From contig NZ_FPBA01000003.1 in the NCBI RefSeq assembly GCF_900116515.1, positions 358,142-422,141 of the forward strand: a DNA stretch of 64,000 bases, given 5' to 3'. Positions 1 through 13,705 of this stretch are shown here, one piece after another (within the stretch, counting starts at the first letter, position 1; each line of letters begins with the position of its first letter). The translations under genes and the position numbers were made by a program. The stretch is from Geodermatophilus amargosae. GTDB lineage: Bacteria > Actinomycetota > Actinomycetes > Mycobacteriales > Geodermatophilaceae. A model generated the notes under the pieces. The model ran no database searches. It was not told the origin of the DNA and saw only the letters and a program-made list of their open reading frames with translations.

Positions 1-34
1 CGACTGCCCGCGCCCCGGAGGGCGCGGGCAGTCG
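1..34 (-). terminator. Terminator hairpin of the suf operon
   Basis: A perfect 14-bp stem (1-14 with 21-34) encloses a 6-base loop. It lies 28 bases past the stop codon of the last suf gene on the minus strand. No U-tract follows, which is usual in high-GC actinobacteria. Intrinsic terminator is inferred from structure and position. Confidence 0.75.
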
Positions 35-62
35 AGGGACCTCTCCCGAAGAGGGCGGAGGT

Positions 63-434
63 CTAGACGCGGAAGCCGAGCGCGCGCAGCTGCTCGCGCC
101 CGTCGTCGGTGATCTTGTCCGGGCCCCACGGCGGCATCCAGACCCAGTTGATCCGGATGTCGTCGACCAGACCCGGGCCGGGGCCGCCGGTGAGCGCCTG
201 GCGCGCCTGGTCCTCGATGACGTCGGTCAGCGGGCAGGCCGCCGAGGTCAGCGTCATGTCCAGGACGGCGACGTTCTGCTCGTCGACGTCGATGCCGTAG
301 ACGAGGCCGAGGTCGACGACGTTGACGCCGAGCTCGGGGTCGACGACGTCGCGCATGGCCTCCTCGAGGTCCTCGAGCAGCGCCGACTTGTAGGCCGGGA
401 GCTCGGGGGTGGCGTTCTCGGTGGTCTCGCTCAT
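63..434 (-). CDS. sufT: SufT-type metal-sulfur cluster assembly factor (MIP18/DUF59 family)
   Basis: Predicted 123-residue cytosolic DUF59/MIP18 protein, the family that helps deliver Fe-S clusters to target proteins. The fold's signature is visible: the VxDPELGxxVxDLGLVY segment near residues 30-47, then a TSxxCPL motif whose single conserved cysteine lies near residue 67. An upstream in-frame start would add 26 arginine-rich residues inside sufU. The ATG at 434 is preferred because it overlaps the sufU stop by 4 bases (ATGA), the pattern of the whole operon. It is the last gene of the suf operon and is followed by a hairpin terminator. Confidence 0.9.
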   Translation of the reverse strand: MSETTENATPELPAYKSALLEDLEEAMRDVVDPELGVNVVDLGLVYGIDVDEQNVAVLDMTLTSAACPLTDVIEDQARQALTGGPGPGLVDDIRINWVWMPPWGPDKITDDGREQLRALGFRV

Positions 435-897
435 GCCTGTCCTCCGGTCGGTGTGGCTGCCAGGGCGCGGGCGGAGGCGTCCTTGAGTGCCATCCAGCTC
501 ATCAGCGCGCACTTGATGCGGGCGGGGTACTTCGACACCCCGGCGAAGGCGACGGCGTCCTCCAGTTCGTCCTCGAGCTTCTCGGCCACCGACGCGTCGC
601 CCTTGCTCTGCATGAGCGTCACGAAGTGCTCGCCGGTGCCCAGCGCGTCGGTCACCGACCTGCCGATGACGAGGTCGTACATCGCCGACACCGACGCCTG
701 GCTGATCGAGCAGCCCATGCCCTCGTAGGACACGTCGGCGATCGTGTCGCCGTCCAGGTGCACCCGCAGGGTGACCTCGTCCCCGCAGGTCGGGTTCACG
801 TGGTGCACCTCGGCCTCGTACGGGTCGCGCAGTCCGCGGCCGTGGGGGTTGCGGTAGTGGTCCAGGATGATGTCCTGGTACATCGACTGCAGCTGCA

Positions 898-898
<1 letters not shown>
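431..898 (-). CDS. sufU: SufU-type zinc-dependent sulfurtransferase / scaffold-like protein
   Basis: A 155-residue IscU-like protein. In Gram-positive SUF systems SufU accepts persulfide from the cysteine desulfurase SufS through a zinc-site exchange, feeding sulfur to SufBCD. The zinc-ligand residues are visible: Cys38 and Asp40 in the PTCGD segment, Cys63 in GMGCSIS, and Cys130 in RIKCALMSW. The 18-21-residue insertion between the second and third cysteines that separates SufU from IscU is present. Its ATG at 898 overlaps the sufS stop by 4 bases, so the two partners are probably translationally coupled. A second ATG five codons later is possible. Confidence 0.93.
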
Positions 899-3029
<2,131 letters not shown>

Positions 3030-3044
3030 TTCTCTTCTCGCTCC

Positions 3045-3398
3045 TCAGTTGCCGGACGCCAGGGGCAGGCGGCCGTCGGACTCGGTGTCGACGAGCACGG
3101 CCTCCCCCTCCACGCGCACGGGGTAGACGTCGACCGGCTCGGTGGCCGGCAGGTTGGTGGGCTCGCCGGTGCGCAGGTCGAAGCAGGACCCGTGCAGCCA
3201 GCACTCGATGGTGGGGGCGCCGCCGAAGGTCTCGACGTCGCCCTCCGACAGCGGGACCTCGGCGTGCGAGCAGAGGTCCTGGAGGGCGTAGACCTCACCC
3301 TCGTAGCGGATGACGGCGACGTCGACGTCGGCGAGCTCGACGCGCAGGGCGCCGCCCTCGGGGACCTCGGACAGGGCGCAGACCCGCTCGTAGGCCAT
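3045..3398 (-). CDS. Rieske-type [2Fe-2S] ferredoxin of the suf operon
   Basis: A 117-residue single-domain Rieske protein. The cluster ligands are CSH (Cys43, His45) and CWLH (Cys66, His69), i.e. CxH plus CxxH, as in bacterial dioxygenase-type ferredoxins. Small Rieske proteins are often found between sufD and sufC in actinobacteria, where they are thought to supply electrons or to be clients; the exact role is unknown. The ATG at 3398 lies 2 bases after the sufD stop. Longer upstream readings in this frame run antisense to sufD's known residues and were not used. Confidence 0.92.
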   Translation of the reverse strand: MAYERVCALSEVPEGGALRVELADVDVAVIRYEGEVYALQDLCSHAEVPLSEGDVETFGGAPTIECWLHGSCFDLRTGEPTNLPATEPVDVYPVRVEGEAVLVDTESDGRLPLASGN

Positions 3399-3400
3399 GG

Positions 3401-4747
3401 TCAGGCTCCCCCGGCCGACGCCTCGACCGGCTGCTCGTCCAGACCGGGCAGCGCGCCGAGCCGCACCTCGATGGCGTGCATCAGGCGGTCCTGCAGCGCG
3501 TCGATCCCGATGAGCTGGACGACGTCGGCGAAGAAGCCGCGCACCACCAGTCGGCGGGCGGTCTCGGCGTCGATGCCGCGCGAGCAGAGGTAGAACAGCT
3601 GCTCGTCGTCGAACCGGCCGGTGGCGCTGGCGTGGCCGGCGCCGACGATCTCGCCGGTCTCGATCTCCAGGTTGGGAACCGAGTCGGCGCGGGCGCCGTC
3701 GGTGAGCACCAGGTTGCGGTTGAGCTCGTAGGTGTCGGTGCCGGTGGCCTCCGGGCGGATGCGGACGTCGCCGATCCACACCGTGCGCGCGCCCTCGCCC
3801 TGCAGCGCGCCCTTGTAGAGCACGTTGCTGGAGCAGTTGGGCACCGCATGGTCGACCCACAGGCGGTGCTCCTGGTGCTGCGTCTCGTCGGAGAAGTAGA
3901 CGCCGAACAGCTCCGCCGACCCGCCGGGCCCGGCGTACTGCACGTTGCTCACCAGGCGGACGAGGTCGCCGCCGAGGGTGACCACGACCTGCTTGTAGCT
4001 CGCGTCACGGCCGACGACGGCGTCGAACTGGCCGCCGTGCACCGCGCCCGGCGCCCAGTCCTGGACGGACACGACGGTCACCTGCGCGCCGTCACCCACG
4101 AGGACGGCGACGCCCCCGGCGTAGCGGGCCAGGCCGGTGTGGTCGAGCACGACGGTCGCCTTCGCGAACTGCCCGACCTCGACGACCAGCTGGCCCCAGA
4201 CGACGTCCTCGGACCCGGTGCCGGCCAGGCCCAGGGTGACCGGGCGGTCGAGCTGCGCCTCGGGGGCGACGCGGACGACGGCGGCACCGCCGCTGCGCTG
4301 CCGCGCGAGGGCCGCCAGCCGGTCGACCGGCTCGGGCAGGCCCTTGAGCAGCGGGTCGTCGGCGTCGACGGAGACGAGCTCGACGCCCTCGGGCAGGTCG
4401 GTCGTCCACGCCAGGTGTGCGTCGGACCCTGTCCCCGAGGGCGCCGCGCCGTCGAGCAGCGGGCGGATCCGGCGCATCGGGGTGAAGCGCCAGGTCTCCT
4501 CGCGGCCGGTGGGCACGCCGAAGGCGTCCGGGTCGGTCGAGGTGAGCCGCTCGGCCGGCGAGCCGGTCGGGGTCGGGCCACCGTGCGAGTGCGAACCCGG
4601 GGTGGCCTCCCCGGCCGTGCCCGTGCCGGCCGCGGGGACCGACGGCGGGCCGGCCTGGGTGCCCACGCCCTCGCCGAACAGCTCGCCGGCGAGGACGGCC
4701 GACTCGGTGGTGAGACCGGTGGTGCTGGGGGTGTTCTCTGCCGACAT
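3401..4747 (-). CDS. sufD: SufD subunit of the SufBCD Fe-S scaffold
   Basis: A 448-residue SufB/SufD-family protein. The conserved C-terminal beta-helix core runs from about residue 170 to 420, with the family blocks WIGDVRIRPEATGTDTYE, HASATGRFDDEQLFYL and SRGIDAETARRLVVRGF. Residues 1-75 are low-complexity (Gly/Pro/Ser/Thr) and precede the first family-like block (PTGREETWRFTP). The ATG at 4747 shares one base with the sufB stop (TGATG), arguing for coupled translation with sufB. Function: scaffold for cluster assembly and iron entry together with SufB and SufC. Confidence 0.94.
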   Translation of the reverse strand: MSAENTPSTTGLTTESAVLAGELFGEGVGTQAGPPSVPAAGTGTAGEATPGSHSHGGPTPTGSPAERLTSTDPDAFGVPTGREETWRFTPMRRIRPLLDGAAPSGTGSDAHLAWTTDLPEGVELVSVDADDPLLKGLPEPVDRLAALARQRSGGAAVVRVAPEAQLDRPVTLGLAGTGSEDVVWGQLVVEVGQFAKATVVLDHTGLARYAGGVAVLVGDGAQVTVVSVQDWAPGAVHGGQFDAVVGRDASYKQVVVTLGGDLVRLVSNVQYAGPGGSAELFGVYFSDETQHQEHRLWVDHAVPNCSSNVLYKGALQGEGARTVWIGDVRIRPEATGTDTYELNRNLVLTDGARADSVPNLEIETGEIVGAGHASATGRFDDEQLFYLCSRGIDAETARRLVVRGFFADVVQLIGIDALQDRLMHAIEVRLGALPGLDEQPVEASAGGA

Positions 4748-6189
4748 CAGCCGACGGCACCTTCCATCTGCAGCTCGATGAGCCGGTTGAGCTCGAGGGC
4801 GTACTCCATGGGCAGCTCGCGGGCGATCGGCTCGACGAACCCGCGGACCACCATGGCCATGGCCTCGTCCTCGGACAGGCCGCGGCTCATCAGGTAGAAG
4901 AGCTGGTCCTCGCTGACCCGGGAGACGGTCGCCTCGTGACCCATGGCGACGTCGTCCTCGCGGACGTCGACGTAGGGGTAGGTGTCCGACCGGCTGATCG
5001 CGTCGACCAGCAGGGCGTCGCACTTGACCGTCGACTTCGAGCCGTGCGCGCCCTCGTCGATCTGCACGAGGCCGCGGTAGGAGGTCCGGCCACCGCCGCG
5101 CGCCACCGACTTCGAGACGATCGTCGAGGAGGTGTTGGGCGCCGCGTGCACCATCTTGGCGCCGGCGTCCTGGTGCTGGCCCTCGCCCGCGAAGGCGATG
5201 GACAGGACCTCACCCTTGGCGTGCTCGCCGGTCATCCAGACCGCCGGGTACTTCATGGTGACCTTGGAGCCGAGGTTGCCGTCGACCCACTCCATGGTGG
5301 CGCCCTCGTGGGCGATCGCCCGCTTGGTGACCAGGTTGTAGACGTTGTTCGACCAGTTCTGAATGGTCGTGTACCGGCAGCGGGCGTTCTTCTTGACGAT
5401 GATCTCGACGACCGCGGAGTGCAGCGAGTCCGACTTGTAGATCGGCGCGGTGCAGCCCTCGACGTAGTGCACGTAGGCGCCCTCGTCGACGATGATCAGC
5501 GTCCGCTCGAACTGGCCCATGTTCTCGGTGTTGATCCGGAAGTAGGCCTGCAGCGGGATGTCGACGTGCACGCCCTTCGGCACATAGATGAACGAGCCAC
5601 CCGACCACACCGAGGTGTTCAGCGCGGCGAACTTGTTGTCGCCGGACGGGATGACCGACCCGAAGTACTCGCGGAACAGGTCCGGGTGCTCCTTGAGGGC
5701 GGAGTCGGTGTCGAGGAAGACGACGCCCTGGTCCTCCAGCTCCTTCTGGATCTGGTGGTAGACGACCTCGGACTCGTACTGCGCGGCAACACCGGAGACG
5801 AGGCGCTGCTTCTCCGCCTCGGGGATCCCGAGCTTGTCGTAGGTGTTCTTGATGTCGTCGGGCAGGTCCTCCCACGTGGCGGCCTGCGCCTCGGTGGACC
5901 GCACGAAGTACTTGATGTTCTGGAAGTCGATGCCGGAGAGGTCCGAGCCCCAGTCGGGCATGGGCTTGCGCTCGAAGAGCTTGAGGGCCTTGAGACGGCG
6001 CTCGAGCATCCACTCGGGCTCGTCCTTGCGCGCCGAGATGTCGCGGACGACGTCCTCGGACAGACCGCGGCGGGCGGAGGACCCGGCCACGTCGGCGTCG
6101 GCCCAGCCGTACTGGTAGCGGCCGAGCTGCTCGATCTGCTCGTCCTGCGTCAGCGGCGTGCCGGTCACCGGCTGCTGGGTGCTGGTCAT
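4747..6189 (-). CDS. sufB: SufB subunit of the SufBCD Fe-S scaffold
   Basis: A 480-residue protein, full length for SufB. Family landmarks include the N-terminal YxYGWAD segment, [13 protein letters not shown], the RNPxWM-like [30 protein letters not shown], and the C-terminal [21 protein letters not shown] block carrying the conserved His/Glu region, with a conserved cysteine in VKCDAL. Mycobacterial SufB proteins carry an intein; there is none here. It is the first structural gene of the operon, and its ATG overlaps the sufR stop by 4 bases. Confidence 0.97.
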   Translation of the reverse strand: MTSTQQPVTGTPLTQDEQIEQLGRYQYGWADADVAGSSARRGLSEDVVRDISARKDEPEWMLERRLKALKLFERKPMPDWGSDLSGIDFQNIKYFVRSTEAQAATWEDLPDDIKNTYDKLGIPEAEKQRLVSGVAAQYESEVVYHQIQKELEDQGVVFLDTDSALKEHPDLFREYFGSVIPSGDNKFAALNTSVWSGGSFIYVPKGVHVDIPLQAYFRINTENMGQFERTLIIVDEGAYVHYVEGCTAPIYKSDSLHSAVVEIIVKKNARCRYTTIQNWSNNVYNLVTKRAIAHEGATMEWVDGNLGSKVTMKYPAVWMTGEHAKGEVLSIAFAGEGQHQDAGAKMVHAAPNTSSTIVSKSVARGGGRTSYRGLVQIDEGAHGSKSTVKCDALLVDAISRSDTYPYVDVREDDVAMGHEATVSRVSEDQLFYLMSRGLSEDEAMAMVVRGFVEPIARELPMEYALELNRLIELQMEGAVG

Positions 6190-7019
6190 GCGGGCGTCCT
6201 CTCCCGGTCGTTCGTGGGGGTGGTGCTGGTGGACGGTGCGGGGCGCGGGAACCGCGCTGCTCGCTCACCTGGTACAGGGCGTGCGGGGGTGCTTCTGTTC
6301 CCCGCACGGATGTGGTCCCGGCCGCCTCCGGCCGGAGCCGTCCCGGGCCCGCGGGGGCCGGGGATGTGGGTGGTGCAGACGCCGTCGCCGTGGGCGATCG
6401 TGGCGAGGCGCTGTACGTGCGTACCCACCAGCCGACCGATCACCGCCGTCTCGACCTCGCACAGCTGCGGGAACTCCGCTGCCACGTGCGCGACGGGGCA
6501 GTGGTGCTGGCACAGCTGCCCGCCACTGGCGATCGCGGAGGCCGAGGCAGCGTAGCCCTCGGCCGTCAGCGCCTCGGCCAGCGCCTGGGCCCGCTCGACG
6601 GGCGCACCGGACGTCCGGGCCACCGCGTCCGACGCCCGCTGCTCGAGGCCGGCCAGCTGCGCCCGGGCGACGGCGCGGACGGCGTCGGGACCGCCGGACG
6701 CCGCGACGTACCGCAGCGCGGTGAGCGCCAGGTCGTCGTAGGCGTGGGCGAAGCCGGAGCGGCCGGCGTCGGTGAGATGGAAGTGCCGGGCGGGCCGGCC
6801 CCTCCCCCGCTGGGCGCCCGCGGCCGTGCGCTCCTCGACCCGCCCCTGCGCCTCGAGCGCGTCGAGGTGGCGGCGGACGGCGGCCGGGCTGACACCCAGC
6901 CGGCCGGCGAGCTCGCTGGCGGTCTGCGGGCCGTGCTCGAGGAGCAGCGCGGTCACGCGGTCACGGGTGCGGACGTCGTCGGCCCGCACCGTTCCCACCT
7001 GCCCTGCGCCGCTTTCCAC
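6186..7019 (-). CDS. sufR: SufR-type Fe-S-sensing winged-helix repressor of the suf operon
   Basis: Predicted 277-residue DeoR/ArsR-like regulator. A winged helix-turn-helix spans about residues 18-85 ([19 protein letters not shown], then [16 protein letters not shown]). Cysteines 170, 174, 187 and 215 are the candidate [4Fe-4S] ligands, in CQHHC, QLC and DGVCTTH. SufR of cyanobacteria and mycobacteria represses suf when its cluster is intact. About 55 Pro/Gly/Arg-rich residues follow the usual family end (CTTHIP) and run into the sufB start. The first start is GTG at 7019; a GTG ten codons later, after AGGTGGGAAC, has a better ribosome site. Autoregulation is inferred from the inverted repeat directly upstream. 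Confidence 0.88.
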   Translation of the reverse strand: MESGAGQVGTVRADDVRTRDRVTALLLEHGPQTASELAGRLGVSPAAVRRHLDALEAQGRVEERTAAGAQRGRGRPARHFHLTDAGRSGFAHAYDDLALTALRYVAASGGPDAVRAVARAQLAGLEQRASDAVARTSGAPVERAQALAEALTAEGYAASASAIASGGQLCQHHCPVAHVAAEFPQLCEVETAVIGRLVGTHVQRLATIAHGDGVCTTHIPGPRGPGTAPAGGGRDHIRAGNRSTPARPVPGERAARFPRPAPSTSTTPTNDRERTPA

Positions 7020-7020
7020 A

Positions 7021-7032
7021 ACACGATTGTGT
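7021..7032. promoter_or_regulatory. Candidate SufR operator (ACAC-N4-GTGT inverted repeat)
   Basis: A 12-base imperfect palindrome with ACAC and GTGT arms lies immediately upstream of the sufR start. It resembles the ACAC/TGTG half-sites reported for mycobacterial SufR. The surrounding 7021-7070 stretch is less GC-rich than the coding DNA and should hold the suf promoter on the minus strand. No confident -35/-10 pair was assigned. Confidence 0.45.
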
Positions 7033-7068
7033 CCTATTTCGGGAGGCCTGCAAGCAAGGCCGCCCTAA

Positions 7069-7109
7069 GTCACCCGGCCCCCGACCGCGCAGGTCAGGGG
7101 CCGGGTGAC
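7069..7109 (-). terminator. Terminator hairpin downstream of clpC-like gene
   Basis: A perfect 13-bp stem (7069-7081 with 7097-7109) has a loop that contains a further 4-bp GACC/GGTC pairing. It lies 19 bases past the stop codon of the ClpC-like gene on the minus strand and separates it from the suf promoter. Confidence 0.7.
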
Positions 7110-7127
7110 GGGGATCACGAGAGGAGG

Positions 7128-9662
<2,535 letters not shown>

Positions 9663-9836
9663 TCCTCACGATCCAGGGGAGTCGGGGCGCCGGGGGCTCC
9701 CGGAGGGCCGCCCGGCACCAGGACGGCGCGTCGGCCGCCTGCGCTCCCTACAGCGCGGGACGCCACGGGCTCCTTCCGCGCTGTGATCTGCCCTGAGCGA
9801 ACCGGGGAGGGCCCCGGCCGCGGCTAGCATCGGGAC

Positions 9837-10778
9837 GTGCCGGTCCTGTCCAGGTTCTCCCCCGCCGCCATCACCCGCCTGGCGCTGGCCAACGTGGTCG
9901 CCAACGGCGCGATCGTGGTCACCGGCGGCGTCGTCCGGCTGACCGGCTCGGGCCTGGGCTGCCCCACCTGGCCACGGTGCACCGACGACAGCTTCGTCAC
10001 CACGCCGGAGATGGCCGGCCACGGCCTCATCGAGTTCGGCAACCGGCTGCTGACCTTCGTGCTGACCGCGGTGGCCATCGCGGTGCTGGTGGCGGTCTGG
10101 CGCTCGGCGCGGCGGGACCTGCGGCCGCTGGCGGTGCTGACCTTCCTGGGCATCCCCGTCCAGGCCGCGATCGGCGGCGTCACCGTGCTCACCGGGCTCA
10201 ACCCGTGGACGGTCGCCGTCCACTTCCTCGTCTCGACCGTCCTCGTCGCCGTCTCCACCGTGCTGTGGCTGCGCTCGCGCGAGCCGGGCGTCGGCCAGCC
10301 GCTGCTGCGGCGCCCGCTGGTCCTGCTGACGGGCGGGATTGCGGCGGTGACCGCGGTGGTGCTGGCGCTCGGCACCGTCGTCACCGGCAGCGGCCCGCAC
10401 AGCGGCGACCTCGACGAGAGCGGCCGGCCCTCCGGCGGGCGCATGGGCTTCGACCCCGAGACGGTCAGCCAGCTGCACGCCGACGTCGTCTTCCTGCTCG
10501 TCGGGCTCACCGTCGCGCTGCTCGTGGCCCTCCATGCCACCGACGCCCCAGGCCGCGTCCGCCGCGCCGCCCGCGACCTGCTGGTCGTCCAGCTGCTGCA
10601 GGGCGTGATCGGCTTCGTGCAGTACTTCACGCACCTGCCGGTCGTGCTGGTGCTGCTGCACATGCTCGGCGCGGTGCTGGTGACCGTCTACACCGCGCGG
10701 CTGGTGTGGTCGGTCCGCGGCCCGGCGACCGAGCAGCCCCTCGACGCCCCCGCCACCCAGGTGCCCGCCACCCGCTGA
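9837..10778 (+). CDS. ctaA: Haem A synthase, CtaA/COX15 family
   Basis: A 313-residue integral membrane protein with about eight predicted transmembrane helices. It oxidises the C-8 methyl of haem O to make haem A for cytochrome aa3 oxidase. Family marks include VVRLTGSGLGCPTWPRC with its paired cysteine region near residues 32-48, the GHGLIEFGNR helix, TVAVHFLVS, LHADVVFLLVG and the C-terminal LLHMLGA histidine. Start is GTG at 9837 (VPVLSRFSP). It faces ctaB convergently, the partner that makes haem O. Confidence 0.92.
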   Translation: MPVLSRFSPAAITRLALANVVANGAIVVTGGVVRLTGSGLGCPTWPRCTDDSFVTTPEMAGHGLIEFGNRLLTFVLTAVAIAVLVAVWRSARRDLRPLAVLTFLGIPVQAAIGGVTVLTGLNPWTVAVHFLVSTVLVAVSTVLWLRSREPGVGQPLLRRPLVLLTGGIAAVTAVVLALGTVVTGSGPHSGDLDESGRPSGGRMGFDPETVSQLHADVVFLLVGLTVALLVALHATDAPGRVRRAARDLLVVQLLQGVIGFVQYFTHLPVVLVLLHMLGAVLVTVYTARLVWSVRGPATEQPLDAPATQVPATR

Positions 10779-10806
10779 CCTCCGGGACGTCCGTGGGACG
10801 CCCGTC

Positions 10807-10853
10807 GTCGACCTGCGGATGTCCCGGGCAGGTCGGCACGACCGCAGGTCGAC
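10807..10853. terminator. Inverted repeat between convergent ctaA and ctaB
   Basis: Twelve-base arms (10807-10818 and 10842-10853) pair perfectly around a 23-base loop. The site lies in the 181-base gap between the two convergent stops and may act as a bidirectional terminator. The long loop makes this less certain than the other hairpins. Confidence 0.45.
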
Positions 10854-10959
10854 AGCCGGCGCTCTCGCGACCGGTGCGCGCCGACCGGTCGGCTGCCGTG
10901 CTGTCGCGGGCCAGGTGACCACGACGGGTGACCCGCTCACCGCCCCGGGGACGGCGGGG

Positions 10960-11916
10960 TCAGACGAGGACGTCGATGGCGATCGCGATCGACAGCAGGG
11001 TCATGTGCGTGATGGACACCGAGAAGAGCCGCATCGGCCGGTCGGGCACGCCGTTCCGGATGCGGTCGAGCCACTGGTGGGACTCGGCCACGTACCAGGC
11101 GCCGAGGAGCCCCCCTCCGATGGCGAAGGCCCAGCCCAGGACGGGGGTGATCGATCCCATCAGCAGGGTGGCGCCCAGCGTGGCCCACGCCCACGCGACG
11201 GACTGCCGGCCGACGCTGGCGGGGCCCGCGACCACGGACAGCATGGGGACGCCCGCGCGGGCGTAGTCCTCGCGGTACCGGCTGGCCAGGGCCCAGAAGT
11301 GCGGCATCTGCCAGCAGAAGACGACGGCGAAGAAGGCGACCGCCGGCCAGTCGAGCGAGCCGGTCACCGCGGCCCACCCGATGAGCACCGGCGCCGCCCC
11401 GGGGAAGGCCCCGAAGACCGTGTTGTGCCGGGTCCGGCGCTTGAGCACCATCGTGTAGACGACGGAGTAGGCCAGGATCGCGACCGCGGCCAGCGCCGTG
11501 GCCAGGGGCGTGGTGGCCAGCCACAGGAGCGTCAGCGACGCCGCGGCGAGGACCACCCCGAAGACCAGGGCCGCCCGCGGCGACACCGCCCCGGACGGGA
11601 TCGGCCGGTTGCGCGTGCGCGACATCAGGCGGTCGATGTCCCGGTCGTACCAGCAGTTGAAGGTGTTGGCCGCACCGGCGGCGAACATCCCCCCGACCAT
11701 CGTGGCGCCCACGAGGCGCCAGGAGGGCCACCCGTCGGCGGCCATCATCATCGCCGGCAGCGTCGTCACCAGCAGCAGCTCGACGAGCTTGGGCTTGGTC
11801 AGCGCGACATAGGCGCCCACCACACCCGACAGCCGCCGGGCGGAGACGGCCGGCCGCTCGGAGAGAGCCGTCACCGGACGGCCTCGCACCGGACGGCCTC
11901 GGCCGTGGGCGCCCAC
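10960..11916 (-). CDS. ctaB: Protohaem IX farnesyltransferase (haem O synthase) CtaB
   Basis: Up to 318 residues, UbiA prenyltransferase family, with nine predicted membrane helices. It transfers farnesyl to haem B to make haem O. The first Asp-rich catalytic motif is NTFNCWYDRDIDRLMSRT with NRPIPSG following; the second is YREDYARAGVPML. The reading frame opens with GTG at 11916. A second GTG at 11874 (VTALSERPAVSAR) gives the more usual N-terminus. Neither has a clear ribosome site. Confidence 0.93.
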   Translation of the reverse strand: MGAHGRGRPVRGRPVTALSERPAVSARRLSGVVGAYVALTKPKLVELLLVTTLPAMMMAADGWPSWRLVGATMVGGMFAAGAANTFNCWYDRDIDRLMSRTRNRPIPSGAVSPRAALVFGVVLAAASLTLLWLATTPLATALAAVAILAYSVVYTMVLKRRTRHNTVFGAFPGAAPVLIGWAAVTGSLDWPAVAFFAVVFCWQMPHFWALASRYREDYARAGVPMLSVVAGPASVGRQSVAWAWATLGATLLMGSITPVLGWAFAIGGGLLGAWYVAESHQWLDRIRNGVPDRPMRLFSVSITHMTLLSIAIAIDVLV

Positions 11917-12040
11917 GGACGCCAGGGAGCCACCGGGCAGGGAGACAGCACGGGGGTCCCTTCGAACCGGGGATGGAACGAACCTACTGTAGCCCGGGCC
12001 CCACGCGCGGCAGCCGGGACGGCCGTCCCAGCTCCGGCGG

Positions 12041-13705
12041 TCAGGAGGTGATCACGAGCGTCAGCCGCGGACGCCGGTCGATCACCGGATCCTCGCGGGA
12101 GGCCAGGCGGAGATCGTCGTCGGTCTGGGCGTACAGCTGTACGGAGAGCTCACGGGACGGGTCCGCCACCGCCAGCGGGACGGTCACCGGACCAGGCCCC
12201 ATCGCGCCGAGGTCCCCGAGCGGGACGGTGGCCGTGCGGGCCGGCTGCCGCTTCCAGGACAGCGTGCCCTCGCTCCACTCCGTCGCCGTGGGCCAGATCA
12301 CCGGCCCGTCGAGCGTGCCGTCGGCCACCTGCACTGTCAGTTCCGCCGAGACGACCACCTCACCGGGGGCCAGCGCCGGCACGGCAAAGCGCAGGTAGGA
12401 GGTGGCCCGTGACGCGCCTCCGGCGGTTCGGCTGTCCACCTCCAATGTCGGGGAGGTCCCCGCGGACCTCCCGGCGGACTCCTGCCAGACCGTGGCGTCG
12501 GCAACCGGGGTCAGGCTGACGACCCTGGTGCTGGAACGCCGGAGCGCGGCGAGGTGGTCGTTGGCGGTGCGCAGAGCGGCCAGGGCCGGTTTCGGTGTGC
12601 CGTCCAGCCGGGTCAACCCGAAGTTGTTCTCATACGCGTTCCAGTCATCCCGGTCACGGATGGTGAACACGAACGCGTGCGTGACATAGGAGTACTCGGC
12701 CTGCACCATCGCGACCGCCCGCGCCAGGTAATCGGCCTGCGTCGCCTCATCCACCCCGGCCGACCAGCCCTCCCCCGCCCCGGTCGTCCAGCCGAACTCG
12801 GTGAACCACACCGGCACCTGCCCGTCCCCGGCGGCCACCATCACCGCCCGCAACCGCTCCACGTTGCGCATCCGGTAGGGATGCTCGGCCGCCGGCGCCT
12901 CCGGCGGCTCGGCCGCCGGCCCCTGATAGGGATGCACCCCCAACGCGTCGAACCACCCCCCACCCCCGGCCGCGTACAGGCCCTCGATCCAGGCGGTGTT
13001 CACCCCGCTGATCCCCCCCGAGACCACCACCGCACCCGGATCCCCGGCCCGCACCCCCCGGTAACCGGCGGCCAGCACCGGCACGTAGGCGGCCGGCTCG
13101 GTCACACCACACCCCGTGCCGGCCGAGCAGTCCGGCTCGTTCCAGATCTCCCACGCCGCCACCCGACCCGCGTACCGCCCCGCCAGCCACGCCACCACCC
13201 GCTCGAACTCCCCCACCCGCTCCGCCGGCGGCAACACCGTCAAGCTCTGCGACCCACTCAGCCACCCCGGCGTGCACCCCACCGTGGCCAGCACCTGCAA
13301 CCCCCGCGCCCCGGCCGCGGCCACCGTCGCGTCCAACCGGGACAGATACCACGCCGACACCACCCCCGCCCCGGCCTCCTCCAACGAACACCACCCCACC
13401 CCGACCCGCACCCACCCCGACCCCGACTCCACCACCCGATCCAGCACCAACTCGTTCACCGGCCAGTCCCGCCACAACGAGAACACCTCCACCCCCGTCT
13501 CCAACACCCGCCCCCCAGGAGCCGGGTCCTCCTCCGGGTCCTCGGTCGGACGGAGGACCAGGGCACCGGCGAGCAGGACCGCGGCGACTGCGACGAGGAC
13601 CCATGGGGCACGACGTCGCGGCGGGCGGCCGCCCGGGCCAGGTGGGTGGTCAGCCGGCGGAGCCACGACCACCGGTCCGCGACGCCCGGCGACGGGAGCG
13701 GGCAC
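12041..13705 (-). CDS. Membrane-anchored glycoside-hydrolase-like protein with C-terminal beta domain
   Basis: About 554 residues. A signal-anchor helix (about 34-51) precedes a TIM-barrel of the GH5/GH39-like clan A type. The acid/base glutamate is Glu190 in WEIWNEPD and the likely nucleophile is Glu303 in WFTEFGWTT, the usual strand-4 and strand-7 positions. A C-terminal beta domain (about 395-552) resembles DNRLRE/CBM96-type modules. Neighbouring glycosyltransferases suggest a role in trimming or synthesis of a surface polysaccharide; the substrate is unknown. The GTG at 13705 overlaps the GT4 gene by 56 bases; a GTG at 13666 would remove most of that. Codon use from about 12,700 to 13,510 differs from its own ends (see findings). 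Confidence 0.78.
   Translation of the reverse strand: MPAPVAGRRGPVVVAPPADHPPGPGGRPPRRRAPWVLVAVAAVLLAGALVLRPTEDPEEDPAPGGRVLETGVEVFSLWRDWPVNELVLDRVVESGSGWVRVGVGWCSLEEAGAGVVSAWYLSRLDATVAAAGARGLQVLATVGCTPGWLSGSQSLTVLPPAERVGEFERVVAWLAGRYAGRVAAWEIWNEPDCSAGTGCGVTEPAAYVPVLAAGYRGVRAGDPGAVVVSGGISGVNTAWIEGLYAAGGGGWFDALGVHPYQGPAAEPPEAPAAEHPYRMRNVERLRAVMVAAGDGQVPVWFTEFGWTTGAGEGWSAGVDEATQADYLARAVAMVQAEYSYVTHAFVFTIRDRDDWNAYENNFGLTRLDGTPKPALAALRTANDHLAALRRSSTRVVSLTPVADATVWQESAGRSAGTSPTLEVDSRTAGGASRATSYLRFAVPALAPGEVVVSAELTVQVADGTLDGPVIWPTATEWSEGTLSWKRQPARTATVPLGDLGAMGPGPVTVPLAVADPSRELSVQLYAQTDDDLRLASREDPVIDRRPRLTLVITS

Noticed and set aside
4747..6189. Possible intein in SufB as in mycobacteria
   Set aside because: Length (480) and continuous family blocks show no insertion.
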